This document shows positions 16,310 to 25,266 of a stretch of DNA of 64,000 nt, piece after piece; the first letter of the stretch is position 1; each line of letters begins with the position of its first letter. The position numbers and the translations under genes are program-made. Under the pieces are notes generated by a model. That model ran no database searches and was not told where the DNA came from. It saw only the letters and a program-made list of their open reading frames with translations. Source of the DNA: Bacteroidales bacterium (lineage in GTDB: Bacteria > Bacteroidota > Bacteroidia > Bacteroidales > UBA932); assembly GCA_017647795.1 (NCBI GenBank), contig JAGCJX010000029.1:1-64000 (forward strand), in the 5' to 3' direction.

Positions 16310-17598
16310 ACTTTTTCCTCCTCAACAGTTTTTTCAATGACGTTAACCAATATTTTATCAATCCGGGCGCCATCCATATCCACCACTTCAAAGGTAAAGT
16401 GCTCCCATTTCAGGGTTTCACCGGATTGCGGAATGTGCTCCAATATTTCCAGAATCAGCCCTCCTACCGTGTTGTAATCATTACCGGCGAAGAGGTCTTC
16501 ACACTCAAAATGTTCAAGAAAATCATAAAACGGACATTGACCGTCCACGAGCCAGCCACTACCCTCTTTGCGGGCGATGATATCCGGTTCTTCGGTCTCA
16601 TCGGAAATGGTTCCCACAAGGCCCTCAAGGATGTCTTTGTGGGTCACGATGCCCTGGAAGACTCCGAATTCATCACAGACAAGGCCATAACCCACCTGTT
16701 TCTCCTGCATCTGTTCCAAGACTTTGTACACGTCGGTGTATTCGTGGAAATATTGGGCGGGACGTACGATGTCTTCCAAACGGAAGTCAGGTTCATCCAA
16801 TTTGCCGAAGAGCTCTTTCAGGAAGACCACCCCGAGGATGTTGTCCAAACTATCGTCTCCAACCGGATATACTTCAAAGAGGTTTTCTTTCACCAGATCA
16901 GAAATCTGGTCCGCATTCATTTCCTTTTCGATCCAGACAATCTCGTTGCGGGAGGTCATGATCGACTCAACTTTGCGGTCTCCCAACGAGAAAACGCGTT
17001 CCACGATGTCCTGTTCCATTTCTTGGACCGAACCGTCCTCGGCTCCTTCCGCAATCATGGACTTGATTTCTTCCTCCGTCACAATCGGTTCCTCTTCACG
17101 AATGCCAATGATCTTTACCAGCAAGGCCGTGCTTTGGGTCAGGATCCAGACAAAGGGAGCGGTCAACGTGGACAGGAATTGCATCGGACCGGCCACCACC
17201 TTGGCGATGCGTTCCGAGTAACTCATTCCAATGCGTTTGGGTAGGAGTTCGCCCAGAATCAACGTCAGGTAGGTCACCAGCACCACGATGATGGTTTGGG
17301 CCACACCCAAGGCATAGGCCTCACCCATTCCCCAACGCAGAAGGACGGCTGCAAAATCGTCGGCAAATTTGTTGCCGGAGTAGAGACCTGTCAGGATACC
17401 GATCAAGGTGATGCCAATCTGCACGGTGGAAAGAAAACGATCCGGCTCTTCGGCCAGGCGCAGGGCCCGTTTGGCAGAGGCACTGCCCTTCTTGGCTTCG
17501 GCGGTCAGGCTGGATTTCCGGGCGCTGATCATGGCGATCTCGCTCATCGAGAAGAGGCCGTTCAAAAGAATCAGAATGAGTATAATTATCAATTCCAT
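16306..17598 (-). CDS. CNNM/CorC-like membrane protein with CBS domains
   Basis: This 430-residue protein has an N-terminal DUF21 transmembrane domain (about 1-190, with the GLFSMSEIAMISARKS motif), a CBS-domain pair (about 200-325) and a C-terminal CorC/HlyC domain (about 340-425). The family, long labelled hemolysin-like, is linked to magnesium and other cation efflux. The start MELIII at 17598 avoids a non-ATG extension. A promoter with -33 and -7 boxes lies just upstream. Its end overlaps the next gene's start by 4 bases. Confidence 0.9.
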   Translation of the reverse strand: MELIIILILILLNGLFSMSEIAMISARKSSLTAEAKKGSASAKRALRLAEEPDRFLSTVQIGITLIGILTGLYSGNKFADDFAAVLLRWGMGEAYALGVAQTIIVVLVTYLTLILGELLPKRIGMSYSERIAKVVAGPMQFLSTLTAPFVWILTQSTALLVKIIGIREEEPIVTEEEIKSMIAEGAEDGSVQEMEQDIVERVFSLGDRKVESIMTSRNEIVWIEKEMNADQISDLVKENLFEVYPVGDDSLDNILGVVFLKELFGKLDEPDFRLEDIVRPAQYFHEYTDVYKVLEQMQEKQVGYGLVCDEFGVFQGIVTHKDILEGLVGTISDETEEPDIIARKEGSGWLVDGQCPFYDFLEHFECEDLFAGNDYNTVGGLILEILEHIPQSGETLKWEHFTFEVVDMDGARIDKILVNVIEKTVEEEKV

Positions 17599-17616
17599 AG
17601 TCACTACAATAGCTGA

Positions 17617-17648
17617 CAAATGTAAGAAAAAAAACCAGGTTGCTCAAA
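17617..17648 (-). promoter_or_regulatory. Promoter of the CNNM-like operon
   Basis: On the minus strand TTTG (17645-17648), 20 bases, then TACATTTG (17617-17624). It is 18 bases before the start codon and interleaves with the divergent -7 box at 17655-17662. Confidence 0.65.
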
Positions 17649-17654
17649 AATACA

Positions 17655-17662
17655 TACCTTTG
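17655..17662 (+). promoter_or_regulatory. -7 box for the CBM9-like gene
   Basis: TACCTTTG fits TAnnTTTG and precedes the ATG at 17680 by 17 bases. No -33 TTTG is visible. Confidence 0.5.
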
Positions 17663-17679
17663 TCAAAAAGAACCCCTGT

Positions 17680-18417
17680 ATGCGTACCATTCTTCGCTAT
17701 TTTCTTTTGATTACCTGCTGGAGCAGTTGTCTGCTTGCAGGTGCCTCATCTCCCTTACTTGCACAAAATCAACCATCTATGAAACAATTAGTTGTACCTA
17801 CCCTCCCCGAATTGGGCAACCTGTCAGCCGACGCCTTGAAGACCCGATTCCAAAGCCTGCCGGCACAAGCCCTGGACTGCCTCAACTGGGCAGAAACCTT
17901 CCCTTATGCACCCGAGACCACGTTCCGCATCGCTACCGACGGGAAGAGCCTGTACATTTATTACGAGACCTGTGGAACTGGGCTGCGCGCCGTGGCCCTC
18001 GAAGACAACGGCAAGGTCTGGGAAGACAGCTGTGTGGAATTTTTTGTGCAAGTGCCCGGACAAGACTGCTACCGCAATTTTGAAGTAAACTGCATCGGTA
18101 CGCTGCTTGCATCACAAAAAACGCCCGGATCGGAATCCAAGCGTTTTACTCCGGAGGAACTGGCAAAAATCCAACGTTACCCTTCGTTGGAACACAAGGC
18201 CATCGATTTGCCGGAAGGCGAATATGCGTGGAACATGCTCCTGGTCATTCCGTTGGAGTGCCTTGGCTTGACCGAACTCCCCGAAACCCTGCGGGCCAAT
18301 TTCTACAAATGCGGGGACAAGACCAGCCGGCCTCACTACGTAAGTTGGAGTCCGATTTCGAACCCGAAACCGAACTTCCACTTACCGCAATATTTTGGTG
18401 AACTTCGCTTTGAATAG
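17680..18417 (+). CDS. Secreted CBM9-like (DOMON-type) protein
   Basis: This 245-residue protein starts with a signal peptide ending near LLAQN (about 29). The rest resembles the carbohydrate-binding family 9-like module of Bacteroidota: a tryptophan-containing early segment (CLNWAE), the KSLYIYYE strand, WEDSCVEFFVQ and the final HYVSWSPI...NFHLPQYFGELRFE. In this family such modules occur alone or on large glycan- or cytochrome-related proteins; the ligand here is unknown. A strong terminator overlaps its last codons. Confidence 0.75.
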   Translation: MRTILRYFLLITCWSSCLLAGASSPLLAQNQPSMKQLVVPTLPELGNLSADALKTRFQSLPAQALDCLNWAETFPYAPETTFRIATDGKSLYIYYETCGTGLRAVALEDNGKVWEDSCVEFFVQVPGQDCYRNFEVNCIGTLLASQKTPGSESKRFTPEELAKIQRYPSLEHKAIDLPEGEYAWNMLLVIPLECLGLTELPETLRANFYKCGDKTSRPHYVSWSPISNPKPNFHLPQYFGELRFE

Positions 18418-18430
18418 CGAAGTTTTTTTT
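18401..18430 (+). terminator. Terminator overlapping the CBM9-like stop codon
   Basis: A 9-bp perfect stem (18401-18409 with 18416-18424) and 6-base loop run into an eight-T tract. The TAG stop (18415-18417) sits at the loop/stem edge, so the hairpin uses the last codons of the gene. Confidence 0.88.
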
Positions 18431-18443
18431 GCTCCCTGAGGGA

Positions 18444-20084
18444 CTATTTGAGCTCCTGGAGGTAGGGATAGCAAGCCAGGTAATCGGTTGCCGGTACCAG
18501 GCTTTCTTTCACCGAACGGGGGGAAATCCAACGCAGGAGGTTTTGTTCTCCACCCGCCTTGTCGTTGGTACCGGAAGCACGGCCACCGCCAAAGGGTTGG
18601 TGGGCCACCACGGCTCCCGTCGGTTTGTCGTTGATGTAGAAGTTACCGGCAGCATTCTTCAGACGGTCGGCAACGACTTGTACGGCCAGACGGTCGCGAC
18701 CCAGCACCGAACCGGTCAAGGCATAGGGAGAGGTCGTATCACACAATTCCACGGTAGCGTCCAGTTCTTCGTCGTCGTACGGATAAACGGTCAACACCGG
18801 ACCGAAAATTTCTTCCTGCATGGACTTGAACTTCGGGTTGGTGGTTTCAATCACGGTCGGATGCACAAAGTAGCCGACGGATTTGTCGTATTGACCACCG
18901 AGGACGATGCGGGCGTCTTCCGCAGTGCAGGCATATTCGATGTAGGACACAATGTTGTCGAACGAAGTCTCGTCGATGACGGCATTGATGAAGTTCGTCG
19001 GATCACACACATCGCCGATCTTGACTTCTGCGGCCATTGCCTGCATGCGTTGCAGCACGTCGGGCCACAAGGTCTTCGGCACGTACATCCGGGAGGCCGC
19101 CGAACATTTTTGGCCTTGAAATTCAAAGGCTCCGCAAAAAGCGGCTACGGCCACTTCCTGGGCTGCTGCGGACGGGTGTACAAAGATAAAGTCCTTGCCC
19201 CCGGTTTCCCCCACGATGCGCGGGTAGGATTTGTAGCTTCCCAAGTTTTCTCCGATTTGTTTCCAGAGGTGGTTGAAGGTCTTGGTGGATCCGGTGAAGT
19301 GGACACCGGCAAAGTCCGGTGAAGCCAGGGCTACGTTGCCAATGACCGAGCCCGGTCCACAGAGGAAGTTCACGACGCCCGCCGGCAATCCGGCCTCTTC
19401 GTACAACTTCATCAGGTAGTAGTTGGAAAGGATGGAAGTCGTTGAGGTCTTCCAAAGGGTGGTATTTCCCATCAACACGGGTGAAAGATTCAGGTTGGAA
19501 GCAATGGCCGTAAAGTTGAACGGGCTGACTGCCAACACGAAACCTTCCAACGGTCGGTATTCAATGCTATTGATTTGGGTATTGTTGGACTTGGGTTGGC
19601 GGGTATAGATCGTGCTCGCATACGAGACGTTGTAACGCATGAAGTCGATGGCTTCGCAAGCTGAGTCAATTTCTGCTTGGTAGATGTTCTTGCTTTGGCC
19701 GAGCATCGTTGCGGCATTCAAGACCGCACGGTATTTGGTAGCCAGCAACTCGGCGGCCCGCAAGATGATGGAACAACGCACACGCCAAGGGGTCTCTGAC
19801 CAGATTTTGTGGGCTTCCATAGCCGCGTCAATGGCCATCTTCACTTCTTTTTCGCCAGCTTTGTGGTAGGTCGCCAATACGTGGTTGTGGTCGTGCGGGC
19901 ACACAACTTTGCCGATGTTTCCGGTACGGATTTCTTTACCGCCAATGATGAGCGGAATATCCAGGACGGTATTGCGTTGGCGTTCCAGTTCGGCCTCCAA
20001 AGCCACACGTTCCGGCGATCCTTTCAAATACGATTTGACCGGTTCGTTCGCCGGCAACGGAAACGTAAAAACTGCATTGTTCAT
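18444..20084 (-). CDS. pruA: L-glutamate gamma-semialdehyde (P5C) dehydrogenase
   Basis: This 546-residue aldehyde dehydrogenase oxidises P5C/glutamate semialdehyde to glutamate in proline and arginine catabolism. The general base Glu is in VGETGGK (E293) and the nucleophile Cys in FQGQKCSA (C327). The NAD-binding FTGST and the C-terminal INDKPTGAVVAHQPFGGGRASGTNDK-like region are as in the P5CDH branch; no proline dehydrogenase domain is fused. It follows the NfnB-like gene by 30 bases, suggesting shared transcription and a link between glutamate formation and redox cofactors. Confidence 0.93.
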   Translation of the reverse strand: MNNAVFTFPLPANEPVKSYLKGSPERVALEAELERQRNTVLDIPLIIGGKEIRTGNIGKVVCPHDHNHVLATYHKAGEKEVKMAIDAAMEAHKIWSETPWRVRCSIILRAAELLATKYRAVLNAATMLGQSKNIYQAEIDSACEAIDFMRYNVSYASTIYTRQPKSNNTQINSIEYRPLEGFVLAVSPFNFTAIASNLNLSPVLMGNTTLWKTSTTSILSNYYLMKLYEEAGLPAGVVNFLCGPGSVIGNVALASPDFAGVHFTGSTKTFNHLWKQIGENLGSYKSYPRIVGETGGKDFIFVHPSAAAQEVAVAAFCGAFEFQGQKCSAASRMYVPKTLWPDVLQRMQAMAAEVKIGDVCDPTNFINAVIDETSFDNIVSYIEYACTAEDARIVLGGQYDKSVGYFVHPTVIETTNPKFKSMQEEIFGPVLTVYPYDDEELDATVELCDTTSPYALTGSVLGRDRLAVQVVADRLKNAAGNFYINDKPTGAVVAHQPFGGGRASGTNDKAGGEQNLLRWISPRSVKESLVPATDYLACYPYLQELK

Positions 20085-20114
20085 AGTCTTTCTTGTATTT
20101 TTTGAGTGAGTAAT

Positions 20115-21518
20115 CTAAGATTTTAGCCCTTTGAGGTAGGCGTCGATGGCAGCCGCAGCTTTCCGGCCAGCTCCCATCGCAAGGATGACCGTGGCCGCTC
20201 CGGTCACGGCATCGCCCCCGGCAAACACGCCCGGAACGGTCGTAGCACCGTCTTCATCCGCCACGAGGCAGCCCCAACGGTTGACTTCCAAGCCTTCTGT
20301 CGAAGAGGCAATGAGGGGATTGGGGGAAGTACCCAGGGACATGATGACCACGTCCGCCGGTATTTCACAGAAGTCATCGGGTACGGCAACAGGACGGCGA
20401 CGGCCGGACTCATCCGGTTCACCCAGGGTCATGCGCTGGCAACGCAGGGCTCGGACCCATCCCCGTTCGTCTCCCAGGACTTCCACCGGATTGGTCAACA
20501 ATTCAAAATGGATGCCTTCTTCCTTGGCATGGTGCACTTCTTCTTTGCGGGCGGGCAATTCCTGTTCTGTACGGCGATAGACCACAGTCACATCGGCACC
20601 CAGGCGCAGAGCAGTACGGGCCGCATCCATCGCCACGTTTCCGCCACCCACGACGGTCACACGACGACCGACGTAAATCGGGGTATCGGCATCCTGGCGA
20701 TAGGCCTTCATCAGGTTGTTGCGCGTCAGGAACTCATTGGCCGAAACGACACCGTTGCGGTTTTCTCCGGGGATGCCCATGAACTTTGGCAGGCCGGCTC
20801 CCGAACCCAGGAAGACCGCTTGGAACCCTTCCCGACCCATCAGGTCCTGCAAGGTCAAGGTCCGACCGATGACCACGTTGGTTTCAATTTTGACTCCCAA
20901 CTGCTTCAGGTCCTCGATGGCCGGTGCCACCACTGTTTCTTTGGGCAAGCGGAACTCCGGAATACCGTAGGTCAACACGCCTCCGGGTTCGTGCAAGCTC
21001 TCAAAAATGGTCACGTCATAACCGGCTTTGGCCAGGTCGGTGGCACACGCCAGGCCGGCAGGGCCACTGCCCACCACCGCCACGCGATCGCCGTTCAGCG
21101 GTCGGCGTCCTGCGCAGGAAATCGACTCGCGGCGGCTGGTGTCCGCCACAAAACGTTCCAGTTTGCCAATGGCCACAGGCTCGCCTTTGCGTCCGAGGAC
21201 ACAGGAGCCTTCGCATTGGATCTCTTGCGGACAAACACGACCACAAATAGCGGGCAACGAACTGTCTCTGGCGATGACCGAGGCCGCGGTGGCCACATCG
21301 CCTTCCGCCAACGCCCGGATGAACTCCGGAATGGCAATGGAGACCGGGCACGCCGCTACGCAGGCTGGTTTGGGGCAGTCCAAACAACGGGAAGCCTCAC
21401 GACGGGCTTCGCTCAGGTCGTAACCGAGGCACACTTCCTCAAAATTGCGGGCCCGTTGCGCCGGGTCCTGCTCGCGTACCGGGACGCGGGGAATCTTATT
21501 ACCGAGTTTTCGTTCCAT
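20115..21518 (-). CDS. NfnB/GltD-like FAD and NADPH-binding oxidoreductase
   Basis: This 467-residue flavoprotein has an N-terminal cysteine-rich Fe-S domain (CLDCPKPACVAACPV and CGRVCPQEIQCEGSC, about 43-110), an FAD-binding GSGPAGLACA (about 151-160) and an NAD(P)-binding GGGNVAMDAARTA. This is the glutamate synthase small-subunit fold. Its partner is a ferredoxin-reductase-like gene whose 3' end overlaps this start by 20 bases, so the pair is best read as an NfnAB/SudAB-type NADH-ferredoxin:NADP oxidoreductase. GltD is less likely because no large glutamate synthase subunit is adjacent. Confidence 0.87.
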   Translation of the reverse strand: MERKLGNKIPRVPVREQDPAQRARNFEEVCLGYDLSEARREASRCLDCPKPACVAACPVSIAIPEFIRALAEGDVATAASVIARDSSLPAICGRVCPQEIQCEGSCVLGRKGEPVAIGKLERFVADTSRRESISCAGRRPLNGDRVAVVGSGPAGLACATDLAKAGYDVTIFESLHEPGGVLTYGIPEFRLPKETVVAPAIEDLKQLGVKIETNVVIGRTLTLQDLMGREGFQAVFLGSGAGLPKFMGIPGENRNGVVSANEFLTRNNLMKAYRQDADTPIYVGRRVTVVGGGNVAMDAARTALRLGADVTVVYRRTEQELPARKEEVHHAKEEGIHFELLTNPVEVLGDERGWVRALRCQRMTLGEPDESGRRRPVAVPDDFCEIPADVVIMSLGTSPNPLIASSTEGLEVNRWGCLVADEDGATTVPGVFAGGDAVTGAATVILAMGAGRKAAAAIDAYLKGLKS

Positions 21519-22362
21519 GTTCCAGTCGACATTGATGGTCCGCTTCTACTTCTTGGATCTTGTACATGCCCTGACGTTGGATGGCTTCGTCGAAATCCAC
21601 GTCGTAGGCGTTGAATTCCGGTCCATCCACGCAGGCAAATTTGGTCTTGCCGGCAATGGTCACCCGGCAGGCGCCACACATACCCGTTCCATCCACCATC
21701 AGGGTGTTCAGACTCACCACCAACGGAAGACCAAAGGGCTGGGTGGTCAGGGCTACGTATTTCATCATCACCATCGGTCCGATGGCAACGGCTTGGTCGT
21801 AATGTTCTCCGGCGGCAAGCAGTTCCTGTACCTTGCCGGTCACCAGACCCGGATAGCCGTAGGAACCGTCATCGGTACAAATGAACAGACGGTCACACAC
21901 AGCCTGCATCTCTTGTTCGAAGATGACGTAATCCTTGCTCTTGGCTCCGAGGACCACATCCACCTTCACACCCCGTTCGTGCAGGTACTTTACCTGCGGA
22001 TAAACCGGAGCGGTTCCCAACCCGCCTGCAACGAACAAAAAGCGTTGCTCGCGCAAGGTTTCTAAGGGTTCTTTGACGAACTCTGAGGGCTGGCCCAGGG
22101 GGCCAACCACATCGGTGAAGCACTCCCCGACTTCCATGTCGCAGATGCGGCGCGAGGAGGCACCGACAATCTGGGTGACGAGGGTGACCGTGCCCCGTTC
22201 CGGGCTGTAGTCACAGATGGTCAACGGAATGCGTTCGCCCAAAGCGTGGGTCCGAACGATGAGGAACTGTCCGGGCAAGGCCGAGGCAGCGATGCGGGGC
22301 GCTTCCACTTCCATGCGGACAATCAACGGATTGAGTACTTCTTTGGTCAGGATTTGGAACAT
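21499..22362 (-). CDS. NfnA-like ferredoxin/NADP reductase subunit
   Basis: This 287-residue protein has an FAD-binding reductase domain (about 1-100, with FLIVRTHALGERIPLTI), an NAD-binding domain containing FVAGGLGTAPVYPQVKYL, and a C-terminal [2Fe-2S] site (DGTGMCGACRV plus a later Cys in KFACVDGP). This order matches NfnA, SudB and the dihydroorotate-dehydrogenase electron-transfer subunit. The overlapping downstream NfnB-like gene makes an electron-bifurcating transhydrogenase the best reading. It lies 32 bases after the GH9 gene in the same direction. Confidence 0.87.
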   Translation of the reverse strand: MFQILTKEVLNPLIVRMEVEAPRIAASALPGQFLIVRTHALGERIPLTICDYSPERGTVTLVTQIVGASSRRICDMEVGECFTDVVGPLGQPSEFVKEPLETLREQRFLFVAGGLGTAPVYPQVKYLHERGVKVDVVLGAKSKDYVIFEQEMQAVCDRLFICTDDGSYGYPGLVTGKVQELLAAGEHYDQAVAIGPMVMMKYVALTTQPFGLPLVVSLNTLMVDGTGMCGACRVTIAGKTKFACVDGPEFNAYDVDFDEAIQRQGMYKIQEVEADHQCRLEHGTKTR

Positions 22363-22394
22363 AGAATTTCCAGGTCTAAGGGTTCACAATTGGG

Positions 22395-24878
22395 TTACAA
22401 AGTCAGGTCGCTGAAGGTACCGAAGGTATAGCCTTGACGTTTGAGTTTGCGGATCATTTCCGGCAAACGTTTGTACAAAGCGTCGGTACGGCTTTCTTGC
22501 ACACCGGGGTGAATGAGGATGATGGCTCCGTTCAAACCAGCTTTGCTTTCAAATTTGTACAAAGCCTCAATCAGACGGTCCGAACTGCGGTAGTTCGGCA
22601 TGTCCGGTGTGGTATAGTCAGCATTGGTGGCAGTGCCCGGAGTCAGGTTGATGACGTTCATACCCAAAGATTCCAAAGCAGCCACAGACTCTGCATTGTA
22701 GTATTCGTAAGGAGGCAATACCCAGGTTGCCTTTTCTGCCGGCACACCGAAACGCGCCAGTTCTTTCAAGTTCGCCACCATGTCGGCTTGTACTTCCTCA
22801 AAGGAAACCAAAGAGGAGTCGCGTTGGCCCCAAGGTGCGTACAGGAGGTGACGGTCCGAGTGACCGCTCACGTAGTGACCTTCTGCGATGATGCGTTCGA
22901 TCAAAGCTTTGTGTTCTTCCATACGCAGACAGTTACCGGTCAAGAAGAAAGAACCTTTGATTCCTTGGCGGTCGAGGGTCTTGAGGACACTTTCTCCACC
23001 GTTGAACAACGAGTCGGCAGAGAACACCAGGTAAATTTTCTTTTCATCGGGATTGACGCGGATGGTCGCACCGTAGGTATCTTTCACGAGTTCGGTCTTC
23101 TTCAAGGCCTTACCGTGCGCTTCGCGGTTGGCCCAATAATAGGTCAGACCTGCAGTACCGTCCATCGTCGGCTCGTTGCTGGCGTAGTCGCCCAAGTCGT
23201 CGTGGTACACTGCGATACCGTTGTTCAGGATTTCAAAAGCATCCGGTTTGGTCAAGGATTCACCCGCTCTTTCCAGGAAGACGTCGCGGTACACAGGACC
23301 GTCCACCAGACCGCCCGGGGTGCTGTCGCCCACGAGGTAATACGAGGTGTGCGGTTCTGCCGGGAAGTCGTAACCAATCGGAGCGCCCACGATCATGGAA
23401 GTACCCCACGGGTTGCAACCCAACAACCAGTCACGCAAAGCGGCTTCCATCTCCATGAAAGAAGTATCGCCGGTGAGTTCGTGGTACAAACGGGCTTGGG
23501 TGATGGCCGCTGACGTCAAGTTGTTCGAGCACCAGATGAACGGAATACCGTTGATAAAGGGATCGTTGGCGGCGCGGTCTTTGATCGCTTGCAAACCTTG
23601 GCGCATGAATTCTTGGTATTTGGCGCGAATTTGTTCGTTGCCGGATTTGGCCAGGTAGAAGTGGCCCAAATTGATGAAGGGATAGTATTGGTAGTGGCGT
23701 CCACGGCCCAATTCCATCCAGGGAGTGATCGGCTCGAGCTCGCCCCAGTAGTCGGCTTGTTTGAACCAGCGTTCTTCGCCCGTGTATTCAGCCCAGGTAG
23801 CAGCAGCCAATTCGATATCGTCAACGTAAGTATCTTCTTCGTAGAAATAAGGAGAGATGGTGCAGGCGGTTTGGGTGTTACCCGGTTTTTCGAGGGCAAA
23901 CTCGTACGCATCCAACGATTTGGCACGCATCACGTCAGCAAAAGCAGGGTCGATGTCACGGAAGACTTCGGAACCCAAAGCAAAGGTTGAGGAGAATTTA
24001 CCAGCAGTCGAAGAAACACCGGTGGTGCGGTTGATGTATTTGGACAAACCTTGGGGTTCTCCGGTCACAAAGTACACGGGACGACCGGTACCCGGACCCC
24101 AACCGTAATCCACTTGGTCGGTTTGCGGCAGACGGAAACCGGCATGGTCGCGGTCGTCAGCCAATTGGTTGAACATCACGCGGTGTTCCGGGTTCATCTT
24201 CACGAGCCATTCCAATCCCCAACGGGCTTCATCCAAAATGTCGGGAATGCCGTTGTGGCCCGGGCGGCCATTCGCCAGGTACTCATCGAGGAAGACGGAT
24301 TTGTCTTCTTGTTGTACGTAGGCAAACATCAGGTGATAAGCAGTAGTTGCCGAAGTGGTGGTGTATTGCAAATAGTCGGTAGCATCGTGCCAACCACCGG
24401 TCACGTCAATCTTTTCACCGCTGCGGGTCGGGTGATCCACGATGTAGCCATCGTGTTGGTGGCAGAGTTCTCCGGTGTACGGGTTGTCACCACAACGTTG
24501 TTGGCGCAGGTACACCAACATAAAATCCGCCAGGCCGTCGTACACATCGGGGCCGATACGGAACGAAACACTCTTTGTCTGACCGCAACGGATGTAGTAA
24601 CCACCCGGGCGGGTCACGGACGAGAAGTCCAAACGGTAGGCACGGTTCAGGCCCCAACGCGAAGCATTGGCGGGCTTGCCCTCTCCCCTAAAAACAAGAC
24701 GGTCGTCCGAAGCATCGTACACTTCGAACGATCCGTCTACTTGATCCATTGACAAATACACAGCGACTTTGATGTCATCGGGCAAATACCCGAGGTTGTT
24801 TACGCGCACCCACGACTGAGCCGAAAGGGTGAAAGCAGTCGCCAGTAAGAAAAGTCCTAAGAAAAACACCTTACGCAT
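22395..24878 (-). CDS. Secreted GH9 glycosidase fused to a NodB-like deacetylase domain
   Basis: This 827-residue protein has a signal peptide (1-20) and an Ig-like CelD_N domain (about 21-110). A GH9 (alpha/alpha)6 domain (about 120-585) shows GGWHDATD with both catalytic-site Asp and the proton-donor Glu in DYASNEPTMDG. A polysaccharide-deacetylase fold follows (about 610-827) with GHSDRH, LPPYEYY and ILIHPG. The first NodB motif (TFDDG in relatives) reads FSADS here, so canonical Asp positions carry Ser and Ala. GH9 enzymes cut beta-glucans or related chains; the fused domain may remove acetyl groups or be a non-catalytic module. It follows the HMA gene by 39 bases. Confidence 0.9.
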   Translation of the reverse strand: MRKVFFLGLFLLATAFTLSAQSWVRVNNLGYLPDDIKVAVYLSMDQVDGSFEVYDASDDRLVFRGEGKPANASRWGLNRAYRLDFSSVTRPGGYYIRCGQTKSVSFRIGPDVYDGLADFMLVYLRQQRCGDNPYTGELCHQHDGYIVDHPTRSGEKIDVTGGWHDATDYLQYTTTSATTAYHLMFAYVQQEDKSVFLDEYLANGRPGHNGIPDILDEARWGLEWLVKMNPEHRVMFNQLADDRDHAGFRLPQTDQVDYGWGPGTGRPVYFVTGEPQGLSKYINRTTGVSSTAGKFSSTFALGSEVFRDIDPAFADVMRAKSLDAYEFALEKPGNTQTACTISPYFYEEDTYVDDIELAAATWAEYTGEERWFKQADYWGELEPITPWMELGRGRHYQYYPFINLGHFYLAKSGNEQIRAKYQEFMRQGLQAIKDRAANDPFINGIPFIWCSNNLTSAAITQARLYHELTGDTSFMEMEAALRDWLLGCNPWGTSMIVGAPIGYDFPAEPHTSYYLVGDSTPGGLVDGPVYRDVFLERAGESLTKPDAFEILNNGIAVYHDDLGDYASNEPTMDGTAGLTYYWANREAHGKALKKTELVKDTYGATIRVNPDEKKIYLVFSADSLFNGGESVLKTLDRQGIKGSFFLTGNCLRMEEHKALIERIIAEGHYVSGHSDRHLLYAPWGQRDSSLVSFEEVQADMVANLKELARFGVPAEKATWVLPPYEYYNAESVAALESLGMNVINLTPGTATNADYTTPDMPNYRSSDRLIEALYKFESKAGLNGAIILIHPGVQESRTDALYKRLPEMIRKLKRQGYTFGTFSDLTL

Positions 24879-24917
24879 GCTAATTACTTTTTAAGATTAG
24901 ATGCGTGAAGATAGGCA

Positions 24918-25241
24918 TTATTTTTCAGATTCTTTTTGTTCCGGTTTGATTTCTTCGGCCTCGTAGCCCAATTTTTCGATGGCTGCTTCCAAAGCTTGCA
25001 CATCGGTCTTCTTGGGTTGGTATTTGAACCATACGGTTTGGGTAGCCAAGTCCACTTTCAGATCCTTCACACCTTTTACAAAAGGAAGTTTTGCTTCGAG
25101 TTTGGCTTTGCAACCTTCGCAGTCAATCGCTACGGAGAAGGTTACTTCTGCTTCTTTTTGCTTGTCATTTTTCGCATCCACGTTTACGCAGCATACAAGG
25201 GCAAACAAGCACAAAGCCCACATTTTCAACATTGCTTTCAT
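24918..25241 (-). CDS. Periplasmic heavy-metal-associated (HMA) domain protein
   Basis: This 107-residue protein has a signal peptide (about 1-23) followed by a single ferredoxin-like HMA domain with the metal-binding CxxC in DCEGCK and the ending EAAIEKLGYEAEE. Such proteins bind Cu(I) or similar ions. It lies 25 bases downstream of a TonB-dependent receptor and is transcribed with it, which suggests a metal import or sensing role. The Glu/Lys-rich tail has no assigned role. Confidence 0.87.
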   Translation of the reverse strand: MKAMLKMWALCLFALVCCVNVDAKNDKQKEAEVTFSVAIDCEGCKAKLEAKLPFVKGVKDLKVDLATQTVWFKYQPKKTDVQALEAAIEKLGYEAEEIKPEQKESEK

Positions 25242-25266
25242 GGTATTATTGGAGTTTTATTGTTTG

